DNA of 15,187 nt from Acidobacteriota bacterium (GTDB lineage: Bacteria; Acidobacteriota; Terriglobia; Acidiferrales; UBA7541). This document shows positions 6,485 through 14,008 of this stretch, piece by piece; position 1 is the stretch's first letter; each line of letters begins with the position of its first letter. A program made the translations under genes and the position numbers. The stretch is taken from the NCBI GenBank assembly GCA_003153585.1, contig PLZZ01000183.1, forward strand, positions 23,299 through 38,485, given 5' to 3'. The notes below the pieces were generated by a model, which ran no database searches, was not told where the DNA came from, and saw only the letters and a program-made list of their open reading frames with translations.

Positions 6485-9400
6485 ATGCGCGAGTTCATAC
6501 TCTCCCTCTTGCGTTATCGCCCATTGATGGTTGTTGTGTTGCTTGCTTGGATCGCGGGCGGAATCGTAATTTTCCTGCAACTCGACATCGAAGCCTATCC
6601 GGACCCCTCGCCGCCTCTGGTGGAAGTAATCACGCAAAATCCTTCGTGGTCCGCGGAAGAAATGGAGCGGCAGGTCACCGTTCCGGTTGAGACGGTGCTC
6701 TTTGGAATCCCGCATCTTCAGTATGTCCGCTCGATCACCATTTTTGGATTGAGTGACGTGAAACTCTATTTCGACTATGACAGCAATTATTTGTGGGACC
6801 GCCAGGAGGCCTTGAACCGCCTGCAACAGGTCACTTTGCCGGCAAACTTGTCCCCGCAGCTTTCGCCCTGGTCGCCGGTAGGAGAAATCTATCGGTATCG
6901 CCTGGTCGGTCCCGGATACACGCTCAACGAACTAAAGGCTACCGAAGATTGGTTCGTCGAGCGCGAGATCAAGCAGGTTTCGGGAATTATCGATGTGACT
7001 TCTTTTGGCGGCAGCACGCGCGAATACATCGCGGAAATTGATCCCCAAAAGTTGTTGCAATACAACGTCACACTGCCGCAGGTCGTTTCTGCTATCAGCT
7101 CAAGCAACGCCAACGTCGGCGGCAATTATCTGACCATGGGCGATCAGAGCGTCAACATCCGCGGCCTGGGACTTCTCCGCTCAATCGCTGAGATGGAAAA
7201 CGTTCTCATCATCTCGCGAAATGGCGTGCCCGTTTACCTGCGCGACGTAGCGAAAGTCTATGAAGGATCCCAGCCTCGCCTCGGACAAGTCGGCGTAAAC
7301 CACGACGACGATGCCATTGAGGGAATCGTTCTGTTACAGCGGGGCGAAAAGTCCCTGCCGGCTCTGCGCCAGCTTGAGCAGAAGGTGAAGAGCCTGAACG
7401 ATGGCCGGCTTCCGCGGGGCATGAAGCTCATTACGCTCTACGACCGCACCGATCTAATTCATGTGACGACCTCGACCGTTCGCCACATCGTGATCATGGG
7501 GCTGACCCTGGTCACACTCGTCCTCATTATTTTCTTGGGCGACATCCCAATTTCTTTAATCGCTGCGCTTACCATTCCATGTTCGCTTCTCTTTGCATTC
7601 GCCGTAATGGTTCTCACCGGAGGATCGGCCAACCTCATTTCAATTGGCGCCATTGATTTCGGCATTCTCGTGGACGCATCGGTGATCGTGCTTGAAAACA
7701 TCTATCGGCGATTTCAAGCGTCCGACGGAGCGGATTCTACTTTCGACTTAGTTGCCGATGCTACGGCGGAGGCGGTGCGCCCGGTTTTGTTCTCCGTTCT
7801 CGTGATCATCGTGGCACTGATTCCGCTTTTCACTATGCAGGGCGTGCCGGGCAAGATCTTTGCTCCGATGTCGGAGACCTACGGCTTCGCTCTGGTTGGC
7901 GCAACTCTGTTTGCCATCTTGCTGGCGCCTGTGCTCGCTTCATGGAGAAAGCCGGAGAAAGTCCGCGCCCATCACACGCGTCTGGTTACCTGGCTGAACA
8001 AGCGCTACGCCTCTTCTCTTGGGTGGACGCTGACACATCGCAAAACGGCTCTTGTCATTGCGGGTGCGGTGCTCGTCGCAACCTTTGTGCTCGGCTCGTT
8101 CCTCGGCGGCGAGTTCATGCCCAAACTCGAGGAAGGGAACTTATGGGTTCGAGCCACGCTTCCGCAAGATGTGTCTTACGAATCCTCGGCGAAGACGGCG
8201 CACGACATTCGCGAAATTCTGCTCAGTTTCCCCGTTGTGACCCAGGTCGTTTCGCAGACCGGCCGGCCCGACGACGGCACTGACGTCACCACTTTTAATA
8301 ACATCGAGTTCATGGTCTCGCTCAAGAATCCGTCGGCTTGGCCCAACGGTCTAAGCAAGGATGAACTCATTCACCGCATGGACGCGCAGCTCGAAAAATT
8401 CCCCGGGATCGATTTCAATTTTTCGCAGAACATCCAGGATAACGTCGAGGAAGCCATGTCGGGAGTGAAGGGTGAAAACTCCTTGAAACTTTTCGGCGAC
8501 GATATCGACGTTCTGGTCGCCAGGGCTGCGGAGATACGAGACATCATGGCCAAAGTCCCGGGAGTGGCTGATCTGGGAGTGTTTCAGGAAACCGGTCAGC
8601 CCGAGCTGATCGTTTCGATCGACCGCGGCGCCAGTGCGCGCTACGGATTAATGGCCGCCGACGTGAACACCGCCGTGCAGGCCGCCATCGGAGGTCTTGC
8701 GCCGACGCAGATACTGCAGGGCGACCGCCGCTTCGATTTCGTGGTCCGTTATAAGCCCGAATACCGCCGCACACCGGAAGAGATTCGCAACATCCTGCTG
8801 CCTACGCCTGACGGAAATCGCGTTCCTCTGGGACAAGTTGCGGACGTTTCGCTGCACGAAGGCGCTTTCATGATTTACCGCGAAAATGGCCAGCGTTACA
8901 TTCCAGTGAAGTTCAGCGTGCGCGGCCGCGATCTCGCCGGAACGATTCAGGACGTGCAAGCGCGCCTCAACCGTCAGGTTCATCTTGCCGAGGGTTACCA
9001 CATCGAATGGGCGGGCGAGTACGACAGTTTGCAGAAAGAACAACGCCGGCTGGCGATCGTGATTCCGCTTAGTTTGCTCGTGATTTTCGGCCTGCTCTTC
9101 ACCGCTTTCAACTCCTTACGCCATGCACTGCTGGTGTTGGCCATGTTGCCCTTTGGACTCACGGGAGGAGTATTGTCGCTGCTGGTTACCCACACGCCGT
9201 TCAGCATCTCCGCCGCGGTCGGTTTTGCCTCTGTGATCGGAGTGTGTACGCTGGGTGGTGTCGTTTTCATCTCGGGAATCCGCCGAAAGGAACGGGGTGC
9301 GCCGTCGAAACTCTGGGCTATCGAAGCAGGCGGCCTCGCGGAAATGAGGCCGGTGGTGATGGCGTGTGCCGCGGCTGGCTTGGGTCTATTGCCGGCTGCG

Positions 9401-9580
9401 CTTTCTTCGGGCATCGGAGTGCAAGCGCAGCAGCCTCTCGCTCGCGTGGTCGTCGGCGGCATGATCACTTCGCCGCTCGCGATCTTGTTTGTGATCCCCG
9501 TTCTCGCCAGCTACTGGCTCCCCTCGCCTTCACGCACCTCCGCGAAGGCCGCGGCCGATGCCGATGCCCCAGCAACATAA
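6485..9580 (+). CDS. heavy-metal efflux RND pump, CzcA/CusA family, cassette 2
   Basis: This is the second proton-coupled RND transporter, 1031 residues and full length. TM1 (about 15-33) is followed by the EAYPDPSPP segment and the first periplasmic domain. TM4 has GAIDFGILVDASVIVLEN, keeping D391, D397 and E404 in the CzcA pattern, but with Ala-Ser where the first pump has Gly-Ala after the second Asp. GRPDDGTD and the VEEAMSGVKGENSLKLFGDD stretch are shared with the first pump; CusA's methionine triad is absent. TM11 reads GVCTLGG (919-925), less polar than VSVQTG in the first pump. The C-terminus is short and Ala-rich. The ATG lies 6 nt after the adaptor's stop with only a weak upstream AGAG, so translation is probably coupled. 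The two pumps are clearly homologous but diverged throughout, so distinct substrates or a mixed trimer are both possible. No outer-membrane factor gene follows; the cluster ends here. Confidence 0.95.
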   Translation: MREFILSLLRYRPLMVVVLLAWIAGGIVIFLQLDIEAYPDPSPPLVEVITQNPSWSAEEMERQVTVPVETVLFGIPHLQYVRSITIFGLSDVKLYFDYDSNYLWDRQEALNRLQQVTLPANLSPQLSPWSPVGEIYRYRLVGPGYTLNELKATEDWFVEREIKQVSGIIDVTSFGGSTREYIAEIDPQKLLQYNVTLPQVVSAISSSNANVGGNYLTMGDQSVNIRGLGLLRSIAEMENVLIISRNGVPVYLRDVAKVYEGSQPRLGQVGVNHDDDAIEGIVLLQRGEKSLPALRQLEQKVKSLNDGRLPRGMKLITLYDRTDLIHVTTSTVRHIVIMGLTLVTLVLIIFLGDIPISLIAALTIPCSLLFAFAVMVLTGGSANLISIGAIDFGILVDASVIVLENIYRRFQASDGADSTFDLVADATAEAVRPVLFSVLVIIVALIPLFTMQGVPGKIFAPMSETYGFALVGATLFAILLAPVLASWRKPEKVRAHHTRLVTWLNKRYASSLGWTLTHRKTALVIAGAVLVATFVLGSFLGGEFMPKLEEGNLWVRATLPQDVSYESSAKTAHDIREILLSFPVVTQVVSQTGRPDDGTDVTTFNNIEFMVSLKNPSAWPNGLSKDELIHRMDAQLEKFPGIDFNFSQNIQDNVEEAMSGVKGENSLKLFGDDIDVLVARAAEIRDIMAKVPGVADLGVFQETGQPELIVSIDRGASARYGLMAADVNTAVQAAIGGLAPTQILQGDRRFDFVVRYKPEYRRTPEEIRNILLPTPDGNRVPLGQVADVSLHEGAFMIYRENGQRYIPVKFSVRGRDLAGTIQDVQARLNRQVHLAEGYHIEWAGEYDSLQKEQRRLAIVIPLSLLVIFGLLFTAFNSLRHALLVLAMLPFGLTGGVLSLLVTHTPFSISAAVGFASVIGVCTLGGVVFISGIRRKERGAPSKLWAIEAGGLAEMRPVVMACAAAGLGLLPAALSSGIGVQAQQPLARVVVGGMITSPLAILFVIPVLASYWLPSPSRTSAKAAADADAPAT

Positions 9581-9602
9581 TGTACGCTCCCGCCGGAACA
9601 GG

Positions 9603-9632
9603 TTAGGCGCCTCTTCGCTGGTTTGTTAGAAT
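9603..9632 (+). promoter_or_regulatory. weak promoter candidate before the tRNA
   Basis: TAGAAT at 9627-9632 is a good -10, but the best -35 is TTAGGC (9603-9608) at 18-bp spacing, a poor match. If used, the tRNA precursor would have a leader of about 75 nt containing the hairpin at 9670-9687. Confidence 0.2.
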
Positions 9633-9669
9633 AAAACGCTTAGTTGCGCGCAGTACAGTTGGAAGAACG

Positions 9670-9687
9670 GTCCGATCTGTATCGGAC
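9670..9687 (+). other. perfect 7-bp hairpin between pump gene and tRNA
   Basis: GTCCGAT (9670-9676) pairs fully with ATCGGAC (9681-9687) around a CTGT tetraloop. It is followed by AGGCCACCG, with no U-run, so it does not look like a classic terminator. It lies 25 nt before the mature 5' end of tRNA-Ala. It may be a structure in the tRNA leader or a U-less stop for the efflux transcript. Confidence 0.45.
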
Positions 9688-9712
9688 AGGCCACCGTGGT
9701 TAGCAAGAAAAT

Positions 9713-9788
9713 GGGCGTGTAGCTCAGTTGGGAGAGCGCATCGTTCGCAACGATGAGGCCGGGGGTTCGAGCCCCCCCACGTCCACCA
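9713..9788 (+). tRNA. tRNA-Ala (anticodon CGC)
   Basis: The 76-nt sequence folds as a full cloverleaf. The acceptor stem is GGGCGTG/CACGTCC, the D-arm GCTC/GAGC, and the anticodon stem CATCG/CGATG with loop TTCGCAA. The variable loop is 5 nt, and the T-stem is GGGGG/CCCCC with loop TTCGAGC. The CCA end is encoded at 9786-9788. The anticodon CGC (9746-9748) reads GCG (Ala). The acceptor contains the G3:U70 wobble pair, the alanine identity element. It converges with the propeller gene, which ends 19 bp away on the other strand. No duplicated tRNA 3' end or integrase is seen nearby, so there is no sign of island insertion here. Confidence 0.97.
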
Positions 9789-9807
9789 AATTCCTTTAAA
9801 CTCGCCC

Positions 9808-12800
9808 CTAGTCGCGCTCGTGCCACTGCGTCGCGCCGGACGGAGCGCCGCTGGATTCAGCTTGGCTGTTGGCTTTCTCCCACTCTTCGCGTGTGAGCGC
9901 CTGGATAATTTCAAGTTTTTTCTTCGCAAGCGAGACGTTTACCTCCTTCACGTCTTTGGCGACAAACGCATCGAATTCCTTAACTACATCGTCGAGTTCG
10001 TGTCTCAGAGAATCAATACGCGCTACCTGATAGTCGGCGGGTCGGCCCTCATAACCTATAAAAGCGCCATACAGCGCGGTCGTTTTTTCGCGGATGCGTT
10101 CTTCGCCGGTAACCGCGCCCCCTTCCTTGGTAGCCACGATTTTCTTGCGAATCTCGTCAGCTCGAATCGCGAGATCCTGGAGCCGCTTGCGCAGGGGGTC
10201 ATTCGCGCCGAGCTTGGCAGCACGCTCCGAGAGTTCTTGGCGCATCGCATTAATGCGGTCCACGTCGAAGGTCATGTCCCCCAGCAGGTTGTACACCCGC
10301 ATAGTCGCGTCGAAGTTCAGCTTGCGATCTTCCAGCGTGTACTTGGCGCGCGGGTCCAGAGTTACCACCAGCGGTGTCGTGTAAGTTTCCTTGCCGCGCG
10401 TCATTTTCACCGTGTAAGTGCCGGGCACAACTCGCGGCCCCTGGCTGGCCTCGAATGCCGCCGTGGCTGCGGCCGGAACCCGCGGAGCTTTCACCCGCAT
10501 CGGCCACTCGACACGGCTTAGGCCGCGTCGGCTGTTCGCCGGCACGGTATCAATCAGCTTGTTCTGATCGTCGAAAATTTCGATCGTCATTTTCCCGAAA
10601 ATGTGGCGCTTCTTCTGGTAGTAGGTGATTAACGCTGCGTCGGCCGGATCGGGCCCGAAGAACGTTGCATTTCCCTCCGCCCAGCCCCCATTCGCTTCCA
10701 GCCTTTGCTGCGCGGGCTTTCCGGGGACAAACGCCGCATCCTGCGCCAGCATCTCAGGCGTAAGTTTACGCAGTGGCGTAATGTCGTCCACGATCCAAAT
10801 TCCACGGCCGTGCGTGGCGAGGACCAAGTCCGATTCACGCGGATGCACGACGATGTCGCGCACCGCGACATCCGGAAACTCATGTCCCTTGTATTTCGCC
10901 CACTGCTTACCTCCATCGAGCGAGATCCAGAGCCCGAATTCGGTGCCCACGAACAACAGATTCGGAGAGACAGTGTCCTCCTTGATCACGTGAGCATATC
11001 CTTGCACCCCGCTCTCCTTTCCAACGACGGCCGTCCACGTTTTGCCGTAATCCGCCGTCTTGTATACGTGTGGATCCATGTCGCCAAATGTGTGCCGGTC
11101 GAAGGCGGCATATGCCGTAGCAGGATCGAAACGGCTCGCCTCCACCCAGGAAACCCACGAAGCCTTGGCCAGTTCAGGCACGTTCCCGACGACATTCGTC
11201 CAGTTTTTTCCGGCATCTCGAGTAACCTGCAGGTTTCCGTCGTCCGTGCCAACCCAAATGGTTTGACCATCGCGCGGCGATTCGCTGATGGAATAGATTG
11301 TCGTGTGAGTCTCCGCGTCCGAGTTATCGACAGTCACGCCACCGGACTCCTCTTGCCTCTGTTTCTCGGGATCATTCGTCGTCAAGTCGGGAGAAATGCG
11401 ATCCCACGTTTGGCCGTGGTCGCGCGAGCGGAACAGGAATTGCGCCCCGATGTAGACCGTGCCTTTTTCATTGGGACTCATGTAAATAGGAGTGTTCCAG
11501 TTGAAACGAAGCTTGCCTTCGCCGTAATTCGGCTGCGGTTTGATCGAGCGGGTTTCCAGCGTGACGCGATTCACGCGCCCGATTTCTCCGCCTTGTGCCT
11601 CGGCATAGACATAGTTGGCGTCGGCCGGGTCAGGAAAAACCCAAAAGCCGTCGCCGCCGTAGAGGTTTTCCCACCGGCTGTTCGAGATTCCTCCCGGGTA
11701 AGCCGAATCTCCCATCCAAACGCTGTTGTCCTGCAGTCCGCCGAAGACGTGATATGGATCGTTAGCGTCAACGCTCACGTGATAGAACTGCGAAATCGGC
11801 AGGTTGTAAGCTTTCCACCACGTATTTCCGCTGTCGTAGGAGTACCAAACTCCGCCGTCATCTCCTGCAATCACATGTTGCGTATTGTCAGGATCAACCC
11901 AAATGTCGTGGAAATCTCCGTGAGCGCCGCCCGAAATATTGCTGAAGCTTTTTCCGCCGTCGCTGCTCATGATCAGGCCGAGGTCCGGCTTATATATTTT
12001 GTTTTCGTCCTTGGGGTCCACGATCAAATTAGCGAAATAAAAAGGACGCCACACCATCAACTGGCTGCGATCACGCTCCTGCCAGGTTTTTCCGCCATCG
12101 CCGGAGCGGAACAACGCGCTGCGATTGGATTCGATCAGGGCGTACACGACATCCGGATTGGAAGGCGCAACGGTCACAGCGATGCGTCCCCAGGGTTTCG
12201 GTGGAAGCCCCTGTGAGCTTTTTTCGTCCATGTCGGTCCAAGTTGTACCGCCGTCCGACGTGCGGAAAAAACCACTGCCGCTGGGCGCGGTTGAATTTTC
12301 TCCTCCTGAGCGGAACGTCCAGCCCTTGCGCCGGAAATCCCACATGCCGACAAAAATGGATTTAGAGTCGCGCGGATTCATGGACATCATCGAACAGCCG
12401 GTGGAGAGGTTGGCGCCCTTCAGAACGTTCTTCCAAGACTGCCCGCCATCGGTGGTCTTGTAAACACCGCGGTCTTCGCTGTCACTCCACAGTTTGCCCG
12501 GGACGCAGACGTACACAGTGTTGCCGTCTTTAGGGTCAATCAGGATCTTCGAGATTCTTTCAGAATTCTTCAAACCCACGTTGGTCCAGTTTTCGCCGCC
12601 GTCGGTGGACTTATAGATTCCATCGCCGATCGAGACGCTGTTGCGCGTCCACGCTTCTCCGGTGCCGACCCAAATCGTTTTAGGCGCCTGCGGGTCAATC
12701 GCGATCGCGCCGATTGATTGCGACGTCTGCTTATCAAATACCGGCTTGAAGGTTGTGCCGCCATTCACAGACTTCCAAACTCCGCCGCTCGCTGCCCCGA

Positions 12801-13077
12801 TGTATACCGTCAGCCGGCTATCCTCTTTTACAGCGCTTAGCGCCGAGACGCGCCCGCTCATCACGGCCGACCCGATGTTCCGAGCGCCCAATCCTGAAAT
12901 TGAGTCGGAATCAAACTTCACTTCCTGCGCCCCGATGTGAGCCGGAAACAGAAGCGCTGCTGCAACTAGAGCCGATACACCGAATATGGTGGCAACAGAT
13001 GTGCGCAATTCGAAATTGTTTTTGCCCTCATTTTGCCGAAAGCCTTTAACGCGAGGCAGCGATGTCCGGAAGCTCAC
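9808..13077 (-). CDS. large exported Asp-box (BNR/sortilin-like) beta-propeller protein
   Basis: The 1089-residue protein has a basic N-region (1-26), a hydrophobic signal segment (about 27-45) and a likely cleavage after HIGA (about residue 50), so it is exported. Residues 55-770 hold about eleven Asp-boxes (S/T-x-D-x-G-x-x-W/F), for example STDGGENW (157-164), TTDGGQSW (208-215), TSDGGTTW (273-280), SGDGGKTW (325-332), SSDGGKSF (371-378), SRDHGQTW (551-558) and SLDGGKQW (719-726). This is the pattern of VPS10/sortilin- and xyloglucanase-like propellers often labelled 'glycosyl hydrolase, BNR repeat'. Sialidase arginines and the other catalytic residues are not evident, so enzymatic activity is not claimed. 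The propeller closes with ATHGRGIWIVDDITPL. A beta-rich region with GTYTVKMTRG follows, and then a long charged helical, probably coiled-coil region at about 920-1065. The start is GTG at 13077, supported by AGGAGG 6 nt upstream, and it overlaps the LolA-like gene's TGA by 4 bp. Ligand and role are unknown. Confidence 0.92.
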   Translation of the reverse strand: MSFRTSLPRVKGFRQNEGKNNFELRTSVATIFGVSALVAAALLFPAHIGAQEVKFDSDSISGLGARNIGSAVMSGRVSALSAVKEDSRLTVYIGAASGGVWKSVNGGTTFKPVFDKQTSQSIGAIAIDPQAPKTIWVGTGEAWTRNSVSIGDGIYKSTDGGENWTNVGLKNSERISKILIDPKDGNTVYVCVPGKLWSDSEDRGVYKTTDGGQSWKNVLKGANLSTGCSMMSMNPRDSKSIFVGMWDFRRKGWTFRSGGENSTAPSGSGFFRTSDGGTTWTDMDEKSSQGLPPKPWGRIAVTVAPSNPDVVYALIESNRSALFRSGDGGKTWQERDRSQLMVWRPFYFANLIVDPKDENKIYKPDLGLIMSSDGGKSFSNISGGAHGDFHDIWVDPDNTQHVIAGDDGGVWYSYDSGNTWWKAYNLPISQFYHVSVDANDPYHVFGGLQDNSVWMGDSAYPGGISNSRWENLYGGDGFWVFPDPADANYVYAEAQGGEIGRVNRVTLETRSIKPQPNYGEGKLRFNWNTPIYMSPNEKGTVYIGAQFLFRSRDHGQTWDRISPDLTTNDPEKQRQEESGGVTVDNSDAETHTTIYSISESPRDGQTIWVGTDDGNLQVTRDAGKNWTNVVGNVPELAKASWVSWVEASRFDPATAYAAFDRHTFGDMDPHVYKTADYGKTWTAVVGKESGVQGYAHVIKEDTVSPNLLFVGTEFGLWISLDGGKQWAKYKGHEFPDVAVRDIVVHPRESDLVLATHGRGIWIVDDITPLRKLTPEMLAQDAAFVPGKPAQQRLEANGGWAEGNATFFGPDPADAALITYYQKKRHIFGKMTIEIFDDQNKLIDTVPANSRRGLSRVEWPMRVKAPRVPAAATAAFEASQGPRVVPGTYTVKMTRGKETYTTPLVVTLDPRAKYTLEDRKLNFDATMRVYNLLGDMTFDVDRINAMRQELSERAAKLGANDPLRKRLQDLAIRADEIRKKIVATKEGGAVTGEERIREKTTALYGAFIGYEGRPADYQVARIDSLRHELDDVVKEFDAFVAKDVKEVNVSLAKKKLEIIQALTREEWEKANSQAESSGAPSGATQWHERD

Positions 13078-13832
13078 TGTGCACCTCCTGCCGGCTTCGC
13101 TTCAGGTTTGACGATTGGCATCGTAAAAATCGAATCTTCCAGTGGCACATTGATCTCCACTTTATCCACCGCGAATTTCACGCGATTTGAATCACCTTTC
13201 GCGCCGCTCTCAAAGGCAAATGAGTAGTACAGTCCTTTCACTTCCTCATAGTCTCCGAAATAGGTTTCTGCATACTGGATAGTCCCGCGGATGCTGCTTT
13301 GCGTCTCGATTTTCAATTCCAGAAAAGAGTCCGCGTCCAAAAAATAGTAGCGGACATCGCCGTTCTTCAGCGAAAGCTTGATCTTGTAGCAGTCCGTCCC
13401 TTCGACCGAATCATGCCCTACCAGTTCGGCCTTATGGCCTTTTTCCTTATAGTCCACCAGGGGGCCATCGATGTCGGCATCGATCGTCAAGCCTTTGATG
13501 TCATCCTGCGACATCAATTCCGGATCCCGTCGGCCTCCGAATGGATTCACCTGCCAGCCGATCTTTCCGTCATATGCCTGTATGGCAGCCAGACCTTGAA
13601 TGATTTGTTCCTCGCGGACCTTGTCGGGACGTTTGTTCTCTTGCAGAAATCCAGCACGAATGCCGCCCGCGTTGAGTTTTCCTGTGATGCGAACAGTCTG
13701 CACCGCTTTCATTTTTTCCATGCCACCGTGCGCTTGGACGTTCTTCGCGATGATCTCATCGACGGTTTGCGCGTGCACTGCGACGGGCAGAAAGACGATT
13801 GCAGCAGCGATAGTCAAAAAAGTACGAAACAT
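13074..13832 (-). CDS. exported LolA-like (outer-membrane lipoprotein-sorting-like) protein
   Basis: The 252-residue protein starts MFRTFLTIAAAIVFLPVAVHAQ, a clear Sec signal peptide with cleavage after AHA-type VHA. The mature part opens with TVDEIIAKNVQAHGGMEKMKAV, the usual beginning of the LolA-like/'outer membrane lipoprotein-sorting protein' group common in Acidobacteriota and Bacteroidota. It then alternates strands (VRITGKL, YDGKIGWQVNPFGG, DVRYYFLDADSFLELKIE, GLYYSFAFES), ending with a hydrophilic Pro/Ala/Lys tail. The fold suggests a half-barrel that holds a hydrophobic ligand such as lipid or lipoprotein acyl chains in the periplasm; the actual cargo is unknown. An in-frame ATG 36 nt upstream (13868) would add 12 residues before the signal peptide. 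The start at 13832 is preferred because AGGAG lies 8 nt upstream and the signal peptide then begins properly. It overlaps the propeller gene by GTGA, so the two are probably one operon. Confidence 0.87.
   Translation of the reverse strand: MFRTFLTIAAAIVFLPVAVHAQTVDEIIAKNVQAHGGMEKMKAVQTVRITGKLNAGGIRAGFLQENKRPDKVREEQIIQGLAAIQAYDGKIGWQVNPFGGRRDPELMSQDDIKGLTIDADIDGPLVDYKEKGHKAELVGHDSVEGTDCYKIKLSLKNGDVRYYFLDADSFLELKIETQSSIRGTIQYAETYFGDYEEVKGLYYSFAFESGAKGDSNRVKFAVDKVEINVPLEDSIFTMPIVKPEAKPAGGAQ
13084..13089 (-). promoter_or_regulatory. consensus Shine-Dalgarno fixing the GTG start of the propeller gene
   Basis: On the minus strand AGGAGG is followed by a 6-nt spacer and then GTG at 13077-13075. It lies inside the 3' end of the LolA-like gene. 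It decides for the GTG start over any later ATG, despite the long basic N-region before the signal segment. Confidence 0.8.
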
Positions 13833-13840
13833 TCCGTATG

Positions 13841-13845
13841 CTCCT
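13841..13845 (-). promoter_or_regulatory. ribosome-binding site deciding the LolA-like start
   Basis: On the minus strand AGGAG is followed by 8 nt (CATACGGA) and the ATG at 13832-13830. The alternative upstream ATG (13868) has its purine-rich GAGAGG directly touching the start codon, which is a poorer arrangement. Confidence 0.75.
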
Positions 13846-13973
13846 TGGCAGGATTTCGACACGGCCATCCTCTCACAAGCGTCCAGAAAGCGTTAACTGT
13901 GAATTTCCGTGTCGGTACTTCGGACCACCGTAGTGCACAAACAAAAACTTGGTTAATGTGCGGCTAGGGCCAT

Positions 13974-13990
13974 GCGTAGCTTAGCTTCGC
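13974..13990 (-). terminator. weak hairpin downstream of the pilus ATPase gene
   Basis: GCGTAGC and GCTTCGC pair with one T-T mismatch around a TTA loop, starting 18 nt after the ATPase stop codon in the minus direction. There is no U-run behind it, so termination is only a possibility. The rest of the 176-bp gap (13833-14008) must hold any promoter of the LolA-like/propeller operon, but no convincing -35/-10 pair was found by eye. Confidence 0.2.
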
Positions 13991-14008
13991 GGAGATGCGC
14001 GGGAGATT

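Noticed and set aside
9713..9788. tRNA-Ala as an integration site for a mobile island
   Set aside because: No integrase, no repeat of the tRNA 3' end within the window, and ordinary chromosomal genes on both sides.
9603..9929. Minus-strand ORFs across the tRNA with peptides such as GGSNPRPHRCERCALPTEL and GGARTPGLIVANDALSQL
   Set aside because: They are translations of the antisense strand of tRNA-Ala, a well-known false-gene pattern; the cloverleaf fully explains the sequence.
10705..12216. 503-codon plus-strand ORF opposite the propeller gene
   Set aside because: It lies wholly antisense to a gene with eleven Asp-boxes, a signal peptide and a consensus SD; its peptide shows no recognisable domain.
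13833..13868. Upstream ATG adding 12 residues to the LolA-like protein
   Set aside because: It would bury the signal peptide behind extra residues and has its purine tract touching the start codon; the downstream ATG has AGGAG at ideal spacing.
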